The translations under genes and the position numbers were made by a program. Positions 42,129-51,079 of a stretch of 64,000 bases of DNA are shown here, one piece after another. This stretch comes from Clostridium sp. 1001271st1 H5 (GTDB taxonomy: Bacteria > Bacillota > Clostridia > Lachnospirales > Lachnospiraceae), in assembly GCF_005845215.1 (NCBI RefSeq), contig NZ_SPHO01000010.1, positions 62,001 to 126,000 of the forward strand. The letters are read 5' to 3'. How positions within the stretch are numbered: position 1 is the first letter of the stretch; each line of letters starts with the position of its first letter. The notes under the pieces were generated by a model, which saw only the letters and a list, made by a program, of their open reading frames with translations, was not told the DNA's origin and did not search any database.

Positions 42129-43247
42129 CTATCCCCTTAAAGCCTCAGCAAAAGCAATCAGCGTCAATGCCTGTCCATAAGCCATAGGGCGGAGTCCGAT
42201 ATTTTTATAATGTTCTGAATCCATTCCCATGGCAGTTCCTGCTGATACCTTGAGAACAGTTCCGTCTTGGGCCACGCAGTCACAGAGGGCTTCAATGGCC
42301 TTATTGGCGCAGTGCTCAAAGCTCTTGTCCAGGATGCCCTGACGGACTCCGCGAAGCAGCCCTGCCGCGATAGCAGCTGTTCCGGATGCCTCTTCATAGG
42401 AATCCGGGTCGTCCAAAATGGTGTGGAACAGGCCGGATTCCGCCTGGCAGCTGCGCAGCGCCTCTGCATGAGCCTTAAAGGTGTCCAGAAGATACCTGCG
42501 TGTCCCCTCGTCCAAATCAGCTGCCTGTTCCAGATAAAGCGTGATTCCCAGCGTAAACCAGGAGTTTCCGCGGCACCAGAAGATACCGCCGAAATTGTCT
42601 CTGCGTATAAAGCTGTAGCCATGGTAGAAAAGGCCGTTGTTCTTGTTGTACAGATACTTGATATGGACCAATACCTGATGAAGGGCCTCGGCCTTCCATT
42701 CCGGATTGTTGTAGCGGTTCCCCATCTGCTGCAAGAACAACACGGCCATAAACAGCGTATCCACCCATAGCTGTCCTTCGTTTAAGATGACGCCGTTTCT
42801 GTCACCAATACCGCTGGTTACATGCTGAAAGCCATTGTCCCCTGTCTTTGGAAGCTCATGAATCAGCCAGTCCGCCTGATTCATGCACATTTCCTCATAC
42901 ATGTCTTTCCGGGGCAGGCGGTCCATAATCTGAAGCAGCGTGAGATAAGGCTCTGTGGTATTGATATTGCGCGAGGGCAGGCCCCTCTCTATGTTTTTCC
43001 GGAACCAGTCCTCAAAAAATTTCATATAACTTTCATCACCATTCTGTTCATACAGCATATACAGGCCGTAAAGTCCCACGCCCTGGGGCCAGTCCCATTC
43101 CTCAATCCCAAAATCCCTTGCCACATTTCCAGTGGCAATGGCTTCCTCTATGGAAATGTTTTTATCCTTGTCGTAGTCCGCGCCGCCCAGGTGCAGAAGT
43201 TTATAGGCCACCTGGTTTGTCTTCGCTTTCAATCGTTCTGTTGTCAT
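42129..43247 (-). CDS. Glycoside hydrolase family 105, unsaturated rhamnogalacturonyl/glycuronyl hydrolase
   Basis: The 372-residue protein has an (alpha/alpha)6-barrel type sequence of the GH88/GH105 kind. It contains WDWPQGVGLYGLYMLYEQ, MDRLPRKDMYEEM, GQLWVDTLFMAVLFLQ (catalytic Asp region), NNGLFYHGY, GIFWCRGNSWFTLG and EASGTAAIAAGLLRGV. These match YteR/YesR enzymes that remove an unsaturated uronic acid left by lyases. No signal peptide is present, so it acts in the cytoplasm on imported oligosaccharides. A strong AGGAGGAAAA site lies within the end of the regulator gene, which it overlaps by 47 bases. Confidence 0.9.
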   Translation of the reverse strand: MTTERLKAKTNQVAYKLLHLGGADYDKDKNISIEEAIATGNVARDFGIEEWDWPQGVGLYGLYMLYEQNGDESYMKFFEDWFRKNIERGLPSRNINTTEPYLTLLQIMDRLPRKDMYEEMCMNQADWLIHELPKTGDNGFQHVTSGIGDRNGVILNEGQLWVDTLFMAVLFLQQMGNRYNNPEWKAEALHQVLVHIKYLYNKNNGLFYHGYSFIRRDNFGGIFWCRGNSWFTLGITLYLEQAADLDEGTRRYLLDTFKAHAEALRSCQAESGLFHTILDDPDSYEEASGTAAIAAGLLRGVRQGILDKSFEHCANKAIEALCDCVAQDGTVLKVSAGTAMGMDSEHYKNIGLRPMAYGQALTLIAFAEALRG

Positions 43248-44790
43248 TATCTTTTCCTCCTGAGATAAATTTAATATATGCGCTTGGGGTCATGCCCGTG
43301 GCTTTTCTGAACAGCTGGCTGAAGTACTTTGGATTATTGCCGCAGCCTACCCTTTCCGCTACCGACATAATCCTGTCGCTTCCCATGCCTTCGTCCAGCA
43401 AAAGTTCCTTTGCCTTTTGAATCCGCAGACGGGTCAGGTAGTCGGAAAAACGTTCTCCGGTTTCCTTCATAAACCGTTTGCTTACATAATCAATGTTCAT
43501 ATACAGATGGTTCTCTGCAATCCATTTTAATGACAGATTGCAGTCTGATAGGTTGTTTTGCACGAACTCATCAATGCGGACGCTTATGCTGCCTTTTTTT
43601 GTTTCGCCTTTGTGGTATTTGTCAAAAATTTCGTGAAGCTTCGGCACGATTATCTGCAGCATATCACCCGTGCTGGTCAGGGTACGCAGCTTAAGAAGCA
43701 GCTCCGTTGCATTTAAAGCGGAAAAAAACAGGCAGCGTGAGGCAGAATACATCAAAACCGATGAGGCCAGCTGGCAAAAAAATACGGTATCCGTAATCTG
43801 AGACAGCAGTATCAGCAGTTCATCCAGCGCCTTTTTGGCAGCCAGGATATTTTCCTGGTAGAGCATCTCGGTCAGATGCTCCGCCTCTTTTGTTATGCTC
43901 CGGTAATTACAGATAGTAATCAGAGCGCCGTCGTTGTCATAGTAAATAATTTCATAGCGTTTTACCTTTAAAATCACATCATCCAAAAGCAGCTGGAGAT
44001 TCTCATAATGAATCCGTTTATACTGGCTTGAGATGGTCTGGGCCGGAAGCGGTATTTTCTCCATACAGGCATCCAGACCGCTATACTCTACCTGATAAGA
44101 CAGAAAGAAAAACAGCAGTGTCTGGTGTACGTACAAAATATGAAAGGTCAGTCCGGGCGTGTGTTCCCGGCGGAAACCGTGGATAAATTCCACTGCCCGT
44201 TTCATGGCGGATTCATCCACAAAATAAAGGTAGCACAACTCATAGGGCGTATTTTCAAAGTCTAAGAATTTCCGGTAAGGGGCATAGATAGACTGGAAAT
44301 CCGTCCTTTTGCATGACGTATCCTGGGCCACGCCCTGGTTGAGCACATTCAGCATCATGGTACTGTCAAGATGCTTTAAGGGTGACGACTGCTGGGGATA
44401 CCGGCTAATCCTCTTTTGCGAGAGTTCCTCGATTACTTCCTTCACAGTCTGTATAATCAGCGTTTCTTTAAAGGGTTTTAGCAGATAGTGGCGGACCCCA
44501 AACTGCATGGCCTCCCTGGCAAATTCAAATTCCCCGTATCCCGACAGAACGATAAATTCCACCTCTGCGTGCAGGCGTTTGATTCGCTGCAAAAGCTCCA
44601 GGCCGGACAACCCCGGCATCTTAATGTCTGTAATCACAATATCCGGATATTCATCCATAATGATATCATAGGCCTCTAAGCCGTCTTGCGCAGTTCCGAT
44701 AACACGGACCCCCAGATTTTCCCAGGGAATGTGCTTAGAAAGAGTTTCTCTTATTATCGTTTCGTCGTCTACAATTAATAGTTTTATCAT
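43201..44790 (-). CDS. Response regulator, YesN-like (receiver plus AraC-type HTH)
   Basis: The 529-residue protein has an N-terminal receiver domain (LLIVDDETIIRETL; phosphoacceptor Asp in IVITDIKMPGLSGLE; Lys in YLLKPFKE). A long middle region without a clear motif follows. The C-terminal AraC-type HTH pair (about 425-525) contains LSLKWIAENHLYMNIDYVSKRF and RVGCGNNPKYFSQLFRKATGMTP. It is the partner of the kinase at 44787-46559, whose start it overlaps by four bases (ATGA). It probably activates the divergent ABC importer, where 21-bp-spaced direct repeats are seen. Confidence 0.92.
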   Translation of the reverse strand: MIKLLIVDDETIIRETLSKHIPWENLGVRVIGTAQDGLEAYDIIMDEYPDIVITDIKMPGLSGLELLQRIKRLHAEVEFIVLSGYGEFEFAREAMQFGVRHYLLKPFKETLIIQTVKEVIEELSQKRISRYPQQSSPLKHLDSTMMLNVLNQGVAQDTSCKRTDFQSIYAPYRKFLDFENTPYELCYLYFVDESAMKRAVEFIHGFRREHTPGLTFHILYVHQTLLFFFLSYQVEYSGLDACMEKIPLPAQTISSQYKRIHYENLQLLLDDVILKVKRYEIIYYDNDGALITICNYRSITKEAEHLTEMLYQENILAAKKALDELLILLSQITDTVFFCQLASSVLMYSASRCLFFSALNATELLLKLRTLTSTGDMLQIIVPKLHEIFDKYHKGETKKGSISVRIDEFVQNNLSDCNLSLKWIAENHLYMNIDYVSKRFMKETGERFSDYLTRLRIQKAKELLLDEGMGSDRIMSVAERVGCGNNPKYFSQLFRKATGMTPSAYIKFISGGKDNDNRTIESEDKPGGL

Positions 44791-46559
44791 ACGTCCTTCT
44801 GGTCCTCCGGTAGCCGAATCTGCACCACTGCCAAATCCTCGGATTCCACATTATAAATATGCAGACCATATGCTTCTCCAAACTGAAGCTTGATGCGTTT
44901 ATTGATATTTAAAAGCCCGATTCCAAAGCCGTGGGGTGATATCTGGTTGGTTTCCAGATTCTCCAGCACATTATCCGGGAACTGGGAGCCATTATTGCTG
45001 ACTGTAAGTATAACCATTCCATTTTCCCGCTTTCCGGTTATCTGGATGCGGAATGTGCCGATTATCTCCTCCAACGCATAGTTGATGGCATTTTCCACCA
45101 GTGGCTGGAGGGTCAGCCTGGGAATGGGTGTATGGTAAAGCTCCTCCGGAATCGAGAGTTCATACTGCACCCGGTCTCCAAACCGGACCTGGATAATCGC
45201 CATGTAATCTTTTACGATGCCCACTTCGCTTTCAATCACCGACTTAGCCGTGCTTTTACTTAAGGTAATGCGCAGCAGGGACCCCAGCGCCTCCACCATC
45301 CTGGAAATCGGTTCCGCCTCTATGGCCTTGGCATAGCTGTTGATGGATTCCAGCGTATTGTAAAGAAAATGCGGGTTAATCTGGTTTTCCAGGGCCTTGA
45401 GCTGCATTTCTTTGGTCAGAAGCTCGTTGACGTAATTTTTCTGAATCAGTTCCTGGACCTGCCGGGCCATCTGGTCAAAGCCCTGATGGAGGGCGCCAAT
45501 CTCGTCCGTCCGGCCGGAATAATCAAATTCCCTGGAAGGAGAAAGTGGCTCATCCTTTCCAAACTGGTTCATTTTACTGAGCAGACGGTAAAAATGCCGG
45601 CTGATGGAAAGAAACATTTTCCGGGAAAAAAGCAAACTGGCAAACAGTGTCAAACCAATGACGGATAAGGACAGGAAAAGGGATAAAAGCCGGGCCTGAA
45701 CCACAGAATCATTGGGGCGCAGGCAAAGATAATCCCATCCAAATTCAGGAATTGTACCTCTGGTATAGAAAAAACAGGAACTTCCCGGATTCCCTATGGT
45801 CCCATAATCTGCTGCCCTGGAAATTGCAGGGATTGCCTGATTCTCCAGTTGCGGTGAATGGTAGATTTCCTTCCCTTCTTTATAAATGATGTAGAGAGGC
45901 GGCGCCGAATCAAAAACCTGTCCTGCCGAATTCTGGATTACCTCGTTCAGGTTAATATTCACCAGAATGGTCCCAATGGTGTCCAACTGAAAATCCTTGG
46001 CCCGCCGTACATCCCTGACAAGAAAGAGGCCGTATTCTTCACAGTAATCCGTGACCCATATAGCGTCTCCCGGATGTTCATGGGCAGCGGCCAAAAGGGC
46101 TTTTGTTATCTCCGGCGGCACATCCCGGAATCTGGCCGGATTGCTGTAGGTCACGTAGCTTGGATTATATAAATTAATGTAGTAAATGCCGTTTTGCCTG
46201 AAATTTTGATAGTAATCCGGTATCACATAAGATAAGGTCCGAAACGCCTTGGACTTGTCATTGTCGCTGGCCTGGGAATCAGAGGCAACCGATAGAAGGT
46301 CCTGGATGGAGTTATCCGCCAGAATCATCCCTGTCATGTCCACTGTGTTGGACAGCCGTTCTGCTATGGCGGAAGAACTGTAGTCTGAGGATTCCTTCGT
46401 GGCCTCGTACAGAAGGAGGTTGCCGGAATGATAGATACACCACAGGCCGGTTCCTGTCCCTAACGCAGTCATGGCCAGGACAAAGCAGATAATGCAGGTA
46501 AACTTCTTATTCAAAGAAAAATTGTTAAATTTTTTATGGATTTCTTCTGTTATTTTCAT
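44787..46559 (-). CDS. Sensor histidine kinase, YesM-like
   Basis: From the ATG at 46557-46559 the protein has 590 residues. The frame is open a further 67 codons upstream, but the sequence there is not kinase-like and contains the promoter. It has an N-terminal membrane helix (FTCIICFVLAMTALG), a large extracellular sensor domain (about 50-285), a second helix (about 290-312) and a HAMP region. The His_kinase motif ALENQINPHFLYNTLESI and an ATPase domain with PLVENAINYALEE and GFGIGLLNINKRI follow. It likely senses an oligosaccharide or the binding protein encoded divergently. Confidence 0.92.
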   Translation of the reverse strand: MKITEEIHKKFNNFSLNKKFTCIICFVLAMTALGTGTGLWCIYHSGNLLLYEATKESSDYSSSAIAERLSNTVDMTGMILADNSIQDLLSVASDSQASDNDKSKAFRTLSYVIPDYYQNFRQNGIYYINLYNPSYVTYSNPARFRDVPPEITKALLAAAHEHPGDAIWVTDYCEEYGLFLVRDVRRAKDFQLDTIGTILVNINLNEVIQNSAGQVFDSAPPLYIIYKEGKEIYHSPQLENQAIPAISRAADYGTIGNPGSSCFFYTRGTIPEFGWDYLCLRPNDSVVQARLLSLFLSLSVIGLTLFASLLFSRKMFLSISRHFYRLLSKMNQFGKDEPLSPSREFDYSGRTDEIGALHQGFDQMARQVQELIQKNYVNELLTKEMQLKALENQINPHFLYNTLESINSYAKAIEAEPISRMVEALGSLLRITLSKSTAKSVIESEVGIVKDYMAIIQVRFGDRVQYELSIPEELYHTPIPRLTLQPLVENAINYALEEIIGTFRIQITGKRENGMVILTVSNNGSQFPDNVLENLETNQISPHGFGIGLLNINKRIKLQFGEAYGLHIYNVESEDLAVVQIRLPEDQKDV

Positions 46560-46566
46560 GTCTATT

Positions 46567-46595
46567 ATTATAGGAAAAGTCCATCCGGTTTGCAA
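46567..46595 (-). promoter_or_regulatory. Promoter of the kinase/regulator/GH105 operon
   Basis: On the minus strand TTGCAA (46590-46595) and TATAAT (46567-46572) are spaced 17 bases. The -10 box ends only 7 bases before the chosen ATG, and no ribosome binding site precedes that ATG. The message may be leaderless or nearly so. Confidence 0.6.
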
Positions 46596-46667
46596 GGGCA
46601 TAGCCCCCGCAAGCCGGAAAATCGAACTGTAAGGCCGGTTTTTTGGGAAACAGCCCCCGGAAAAACC

Positions 46668-46698
46668 ACGTTTTTTTAGGACCGGGGAACGTTTTTTT
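46668..46698 (+). promoter_or_regulatory. Direct repeats upstream of the sugar importer, likely AraC-type activator sites
   Basis: ACGTTTTTTT occurs at 46668-46677 and 46689-46698, exactly 21 bp apart, on the same face of the helix. The second copy lies just upstream of a weak -35 region. This is the usual arrangement for AraC-type activators. Confidence 0.55.
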
Positions 46699-46701
46699 GA
46701 G

Positions 46702-46730
46702 TTCCATTTTCTGTACAAAAAAACTATAAT
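46702..46730 (+). promoter_or_regulatory. Promoter of the sugar ABC importer
   Basis: A perfect -10 TATAAT (46725-46730) is paired with a poor -35 (TTCCAT, 46702-46707) at 17 bases spacing. The weak -35 together with the repeats just upstream suggests dependence on the YesN-like activator. Confidence 0.6.
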
Positions 46731-46796
46731 ATTTTCATAAAGCAGCACGGATTTGTACAAATGTGTGAAAAGGAAAAATGGAAGGAGCTTATTATT

Positions 46797-48128
46797 ATGA
46801 AAAAGAAATGGACAGCACTATTAGGATGCGCCCTGGCGGCGGCCGTATTGACCGCCTGCGGCAGCGGACAGAGCAGTGAAAATACAAATGAGGCCACGGC
46901 GGCCGGTACAAACCAGAGCCAGACAGGAACCGTCAATATGATTGTTTCCTGGTGGGGGAACCAGACGAGAAATGAGCGGACCCAGCAGGTGCTGGACCTC
47001 TACAGCAGCCAGAGCGGCATCACGTTTGACGGCCAGTTTGCCGAATGGGCGGACTATTGGAACAAGCTTTCCACCGCCGCCGCCGGCAATACCTTACCCG
47101 ATATCGTGCAGATGGATTACGCTTACCTGGACCAGTTCGTGAACAATCATTTATTGGTGGACCTGACTCCCTATGTAGAGGACGGAACCATTGACGTCTC
47201 TAACATCAGTGAAGATATTTTAAATTCCGGCAAAGTGGGGGACGGCCTTTATGCCATTCCAACCGGAATCAATGTCCCTACCCTGCTGTACAACAAAACT
47301 TTGCTGGAAGAAAACGGAATCAAAATCCACGACAATATGACCATGGAGGAATTCTATACTGTTTGCAAGGAGGTCTATGAGAAAACCGGCTATAAGACAG
47401 ATGTATTTTATGGAAATGGAGCCGACTTCGCGGCTTATGTCATGCGCTCCCAGGGAGTTTCGCTCTATGGAGACGGCAAGCTGGGCGCTACAGAGGAGCA
47501 GTTGAAGACCTTTTTCGATATTTATGAGAAAGGAATTACCGAAGGATGGATGTGCGAACCGTCCATTTACGCGGAACGTACCATTGGAACACCTGAGCAG
47601 ATGCCCCTGGTTTACGGCTCCACCCCAAGTACCAGAAGCTGGTGCGCATTTTCCTGGTCAAATGCCTTTTCTTCCCTGCAGAATGCAGCCGGGGACAATC
47701 TGGAAGTGGGGATTACCACCTGGCCCGCAGACAATCCTCAGGCAGCGAATTACTTAAAGCCAGGCATGTTCTTCTCCATTACCGTTGATGGAAAGAATCC
47801 TGATGAGGCTGCCAAATTCTTAAATTACTGGAACAATGACATAGAAGCCAATAAAATTCTTCTGGGAGAGCGTGGAATTCCTGTGTCTTCCGTTGTATCC
47901 GAACAAATTTCAGGCTTGATGGACAAGTCCAGCCAGCAGGTAATTGATTTTGTATACAATGTAGTGGAGCCCAACTCCTCCCTGATTGACCCTCCATCTC
48001 CGGAAGGTTCCGCAGAGGTGATTCAGGCAGTGAACCAACTGGTGGAAAAGGTGGGGTATCAGGAACTGACCGCAGCCGACGCTGCGAAGGAGCTCTACAA
48101 CATTGGAAATGGGGCGCTGTCAAAGTAA
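46797..48128 (+). CDS. Sugar ABC transporter substrate-binding lipoprotein
   Basis: The ATG at 46797 follows GGAAGGAG nine bases away. The product has 443 residues with a lipoprotein signal (KKKWTALLGCALAAAVLTAC, lipobox LTAC). The family 1 binding-protein fold contains IVSWWGNQTRNERTQQVLDLY, LPDIVQMDYAYLDQFV, DGLYAIPTGINVPTLLYNK and a C-terminal AAKFLNYWNND. It would capture an oligosaccharide, probably of pectin or rhamnogalacturonan origin given the GH105 partner. The two permease genes follow, 15 bases downstream. No ATPase gene is nearby, so a shared MsmK-like ATPase is likely. Confidence 0.93.
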   Translation: MKKKWTALLGCALAAAVLTACGSGQSSENTNEATAAGTNQSQTGTVNMIVSWWGNQTRNERTQQVLDLYSSQSGITFDGQFAEWADYWNKLSTAAAGNTLPDIVQMDYAYLDQFVNNHLLVDLTPYVEDGTIDVSNISEDILNSGKVGDGLYAIPTGINVPTLLYNKTLLEENGIKIHDNMTMEEFYTVCKEVYEKTGYKTDVFYGNGADFAAYVMRSQGVSLYGDGKLGATEEQLKTFFDIYEKGITEGWMCEPSIYAERTIGTPEQMPLVYGSTPSTRSWCAFSWSNAFSSLQNAAGDNLEVGITTWPADNPQAANYLKPGMFFSITVDGKNPDEAAKFLNYWNNDIEANKILLGERGIPVSSVVSEQISGLMDKSSQQVIDFVYNVVEPNSSLIDPPSPEGSAEVIQAVNQLVEKVGYQELTAADAAKELYNIGNGALSK

Positions 48129-48143
48129 TAGAAAGGAGCGGCC

Positions 48144-49034
48144 ATGAAATTAAAGGCGCATTTAAATAAAGAGAGTACGGCAGGGGTGATTTTCACCCTG
48201 CCGTTCATCCTGGGGTTTCTATTGTTCATGGTGGTTCCCATGGGAATCTCCCTGTACTATTCCTTCTGTGATTACAATATCCTGTCACCGCCTAAGTTTG
48301 TGGGATTAAAAAACCATCTGGCGGTCTTAACCGATGAGACATTTTACAAGGCCATTGGAGTTACCTTCTATTATGCACTGGTTTCCGTTCCTTTGAGGCT
48401 GATTTTTGCGCTTTTGGTTGCCATGATTTTGTTAAAGAGCACAAAAGCTACCGGGTTCTACCGGGCGGCTTACTATCTGCCCTCCATCATCGGCGGTTCC
48501 GTAGCGGTATCCATCCTGTGGAAGCGGATGTTTGCCATGGACGGCGTCGTAAACAGCCTGCTTTCCCTTTTTGGAATCCACTCAGAACTCTCCTGGCTGG
48601 GAGATACGAGAACCGCCATATGGGTGCTGATTCTCCTGGCTGTGTGGCAGTTTGGTTCCTCCATGCTGATTTTCCTGTCCTCTCTAAAGCAGATTCCGGT
48701 CACTCTTTATGAGGCGGCCAGAGTGGACGGCGCCGGAAAGCTCAGGCAGTTTAAGGATATTACCCTGCCCTTGCTGACACCTACCATCTTTTTTAATCTT
48801 GTGATGCAGATGATTAACGGTTTTCTGGCATTTACCCAGTCCTACATCATTACGCAGGGACGGCCCATGAATTCCACCCTGTTTTATACGGTTTACATGT
48901 ACCAGCAGTCCTTTGAGTTTTATAACACGGGTTACGGAGCCATGCTGGCCTGGATTATGCTTGCCATTGTGGGTATGATTACCCTGGTCCTGTTTGCCAC
49001 AAAGAAGTTCTGGGTATATGAAGGAGGCTTTTGA
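48144..49034 (+). CDS. Sugar ABC transporter permease, MalF/UgpA-like
   Basis: The 296-residue membrane protein has six hydrophobic segments. It starts with the typical TAGVIFTLPFILGFLLFMVVP. The EAA loop reads YEAARVDGAGKLRQFKDITLPLL, the site that touches the ATPase. GAAAGGAGCGGCC precedes the ATG. Its TGA stop overlaps the ATG of the second permease by one base, so the two are made together. Confidence 0.93.
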   Translation: MKLKAHLNKESTAGVIFTLPFILGFLLFMVVPMGISLYYSFCDYNILSPPKFVGLKNHLAVLTDETFYKAIGVTFYYALVSVPLRLIFALLVAMILLKSTKATGFYRAAYYLPSIIGGSVAVSILWKRMFAMDGVVNSLLSLFGIHSELSWLGDTRTAIWVLILLAVWQFGSSMLIFLSSLKQIPVTLYEAARVDGAGKLRQFKDITLPLLTPTIFFNLVMQMINGFLAFTQSYIITQGRPMNSTLFYTVYMYQQSFEFYNTGYGAMLAWIMLAIVGMITLVLFATKKFWVYEGGF

Positions 49035-49879
49035 TGAAAACAACACGAAAAATAAGCACTGTAATATATCATGTTCTTGTATTAGGCTTTGGGCTTATGA
49101 TGATTTACCCCCTGATTTGGATGGTCATGAGTTCCTTTAAGGAGACAAACACCATTTTCGCCACAGCCGGGTCCCTGATTCCGGAGAAATTCACATTGCA
49201 GAATTACATCAATGGCTGGAAGGGCTTTGCCAAGATTAGTTTCGGGGTGTTCTTCAAAAATTCTTTGTTTATCTCCATCGTTGCAACCATAGGCACCGTC
49301 ATTTCCTCGGCTCTCGTGGCCTACGGCTTTGCCCGCTGTGAATTCAAGGGGAAAAAGCTCCTGTTCAGCGCCATGCTGATATCCATGATGCTGCCGGCCC
49401 AGGTACTCATGATTCCCCAGTATCTGTGGTATCAGAAGCTGGGCTGGGTGGGAAGCTACCTTCCTCTCATTGTTCCGTATTTTTTCGCCATCCAGGGATT
49501 TTTTGTGTACCTGATGATTAATTTTATTGATGGAATCCCCAGAGAACTGGACGAGGCAGCCAAAATCGACGGATGCTCCTATTACACGATATTTTCAAAG
49601 ATAATCCTTCCTCTCATATCACCGGCTCTGATTACCGCGGGCATTTTCTCCTTTATGTGGAGATGGGATGACTTTTTATCCGCCCTGCTCTATGTAAATG
49701 AGTCGGCAAAATATCCGGTGTCGCTGGCTCTTAAGCTCTTCTGCGACCCAGGCTCATCCTCGGACTACGGAGCCATGTTTGCAATGGCATTCCTGTCAGT
49801 GCTTCCGGCGGTAATCATGTTCATTTTCTTCCAGAAATACTTAGTGGAGGGAATAGCAACCTCCGGCTTGAAGGGATAA
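49034..49879 (+). CDS. Sugar ABC transporter permease, MalG/UgpE-like
   Basis: The ATG at 49034 follows AAGGAGG by six bases; a TTG three bases earlier is less likely. The 281-residue membrane protein has six hydrophobic segments: MIYPLIWMVMSSFKETN at the start, VAYGFARCEFKGKKLLF, and the EAA loop LDEAAKIDGCSYYTIFSKIILPL. It forms the channel with the preceding permease. A polyol-type dehydrogenase gene follows 48 bases later in the same direction. Confidence 0.93.
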   Translation: MKTTRKISTVIYHVLVLGFGLMMIYPLIWMVMSSFKETNTIFATAGSLIPEKFTLQNYINGWKGFAKISFGVFFKNSLFISIVATIGTVISSALVAYGFARCEFKGKKLLFSAMLISMMLPAQVLMIPQYLWYQKLGWVGSYLPLIVPYFFAIQGFFVYLMINFIDGIPRELDEAAKIDGCSYYTIFSKIILPLISPALITAGIFSFMWRWDDFLSALLYVNESAKYPVSLALKLFCDPGSSSDYGAMFAMAFLSVLPAVIMFIFFQKYLVEGIATSGLKG

Positions 49880-49927
49880 ATGGAACCGTGATAATAAACT
49901 AATTCATAGAAAGGTCAAAAAATAAAA

Positions 49928-50998
49928 ATGGAAAAGATGAAGAAAATGTCAGCAGTAGTGACTTATGCACCTGGCGATAACCGTTATGAGGAGTATCCGG
50001 TCCCGGAGCTTTCCGACGGCGAGATTCTCCTGAAGGTCAGGGGATGCGGTATCTGTGCCGGGGATTTGAAGGCATATCACGGCGGAATCCGGGTATGGGG
50101 CACCTCAGAGGCAGACCGTTATATTGAAACCCCCTGCATTCCGGGACATGAGTTCTACGGTGAGGTGGTGGAAACAAAGGGAGATGTGGGAGACTTTCAG
50201 GCAGGTGACATCATTTGCGCAGAACAGGTGGTTCCCTGCAATGAATGCTATTTCTGCAAAAACGGAACCTACTGGATGTGTACAAGATCGGCTGTATTTG
50301 GTTTTAAGGAATACGCAAACGGCGGATTTGCAGAATATGTAAAGCTTCCAAAAACCAGCCTGAAACATAAGCTCCCGAAAACATTTACAAAGGAGCAGTC
50401 CGTGTTGGTGGAGCCCATTGCCTGCGGTATGCATGCACTGGAGCAGGCCGACATCAAAAATGATGACGTGGTGGTGATTTCCGGCTTAGGCGCCATCGGC
50501 GTATCCATGTGCAACCTGGCGAACTTAAAGCTTCCGAAGCTGGTCATTGGCCTGGAAATCAGGGATGAGCGTGCCGAGATGGCAAAGGCTTACGGGGCGG
50601 ATATTGTGCTGAATCCCACGGCCTGCAACGTGGCCGAGGAAATCATGAAGCTGACCGACGGGCTGGGCTGCAGTGTCTATGTGGAAGCCTCCGGCAGCCC
50701 CAGGAGCGCTGCCCAGGGATTAGCCGTGCTCTGCAATCACGGCCGCTATGTCCAGATGGGTGTGCTTTCTGATTTGGTAAGCGCTGACTGGAATACCATC
50801 GGAGACGGCAAGGAGTTAACCATCATCGGTTCCCATCTGTCCGCCAACGTATATCCGGCTGTCATCCGCGGAATCGAAAAGGGGTTGATTAAGACGGACG
50901 GCCTGATATCACACTGCTATAAGCTGGCCGACTGGAAGAAGGCTTATGAGACCGCGGAACGTAATCCCCAGGCAGTTAAGGTTATGCTGGAACCATAA
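49928..50998 (+). CDS. Zinc-dependent medium-chain alcohol dehydrogenase (erythritol/threitol dehydrogenase-like)
   Basis: The 356-residue MDR enzyme has catalytic zinc ligands in GCGICAGDLK and PGHEFYGEVVE. The structural zinc cysteines are in PCNECYFCKNGTYWMC, and the NAD-binding segment is VVVISGLGAIGVSMCNLA. GDGKELTIIGSHLS near the end reminds me of proteins labelled erythritol/L-threitol dehydrogenase. In this locus it may oxidise a sugar or polyol freed from the imported oligosaccharide. AAGGTC is the nearest ribosome binding site, somewhat far (13 bases); an ATG three codons on is possible. Confidence 0.85.
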   Translation: MEKMKKMSAVVTYAPGDNRYEEYPVPELSDGEILLKVRGCGICAGDLKAYHGGIRVWGTSEADRYIETPCIPGHEFYGEVVETKGDVGDFQAGDIICAEQVVPCNECYFCKNGTYWMCTRSAVFGFKEYANGGFAEYVKLPKTSLKHKLPKTFTKEQSVLVEPIACGMHALEQADIKNDDVVVISGLGAIGVSMCNLANLKLPKLVIGLEIRDERAEMAKAYGADIVLNPTACNVAEEIMKLTDGLGCSVYVEASGSPRSAAQGLAVLCNHGRYVQMGVLSDLVSADWNTIGDGKELTIIGSHLSANVYPAVIRGIEKGLIKTDGLISHCYKLADWKKAYETAERNPQAVKVMLEP

Positions 50999-51028
50999 TA
51001 GGCTTATTCTTTTGGAAAAGGACATTGT

Positions 51029-51060
51029 CAAAAGGGCGTCCTGCCCTCGCAGAACGCCCT
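51029..51060 (-). terminator. Intrinsic terminator after the Nudix gene
   Basis: On the minus strand an 11-bp stem (GGGCGTTCTGC / GCAGGACGCCC, loop GAGG, one mismatch) is followed by TTTTGACA. On the plus strand no T-run follows, so it is poor for the dehydrogenase transcript coming the other way. It shares AGGGCGTTCTGCG with the hairpin at 42022-42057. Confidence 0.7.
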
Positions 51061-51079
51061 CGTATACGTACATATTTAC

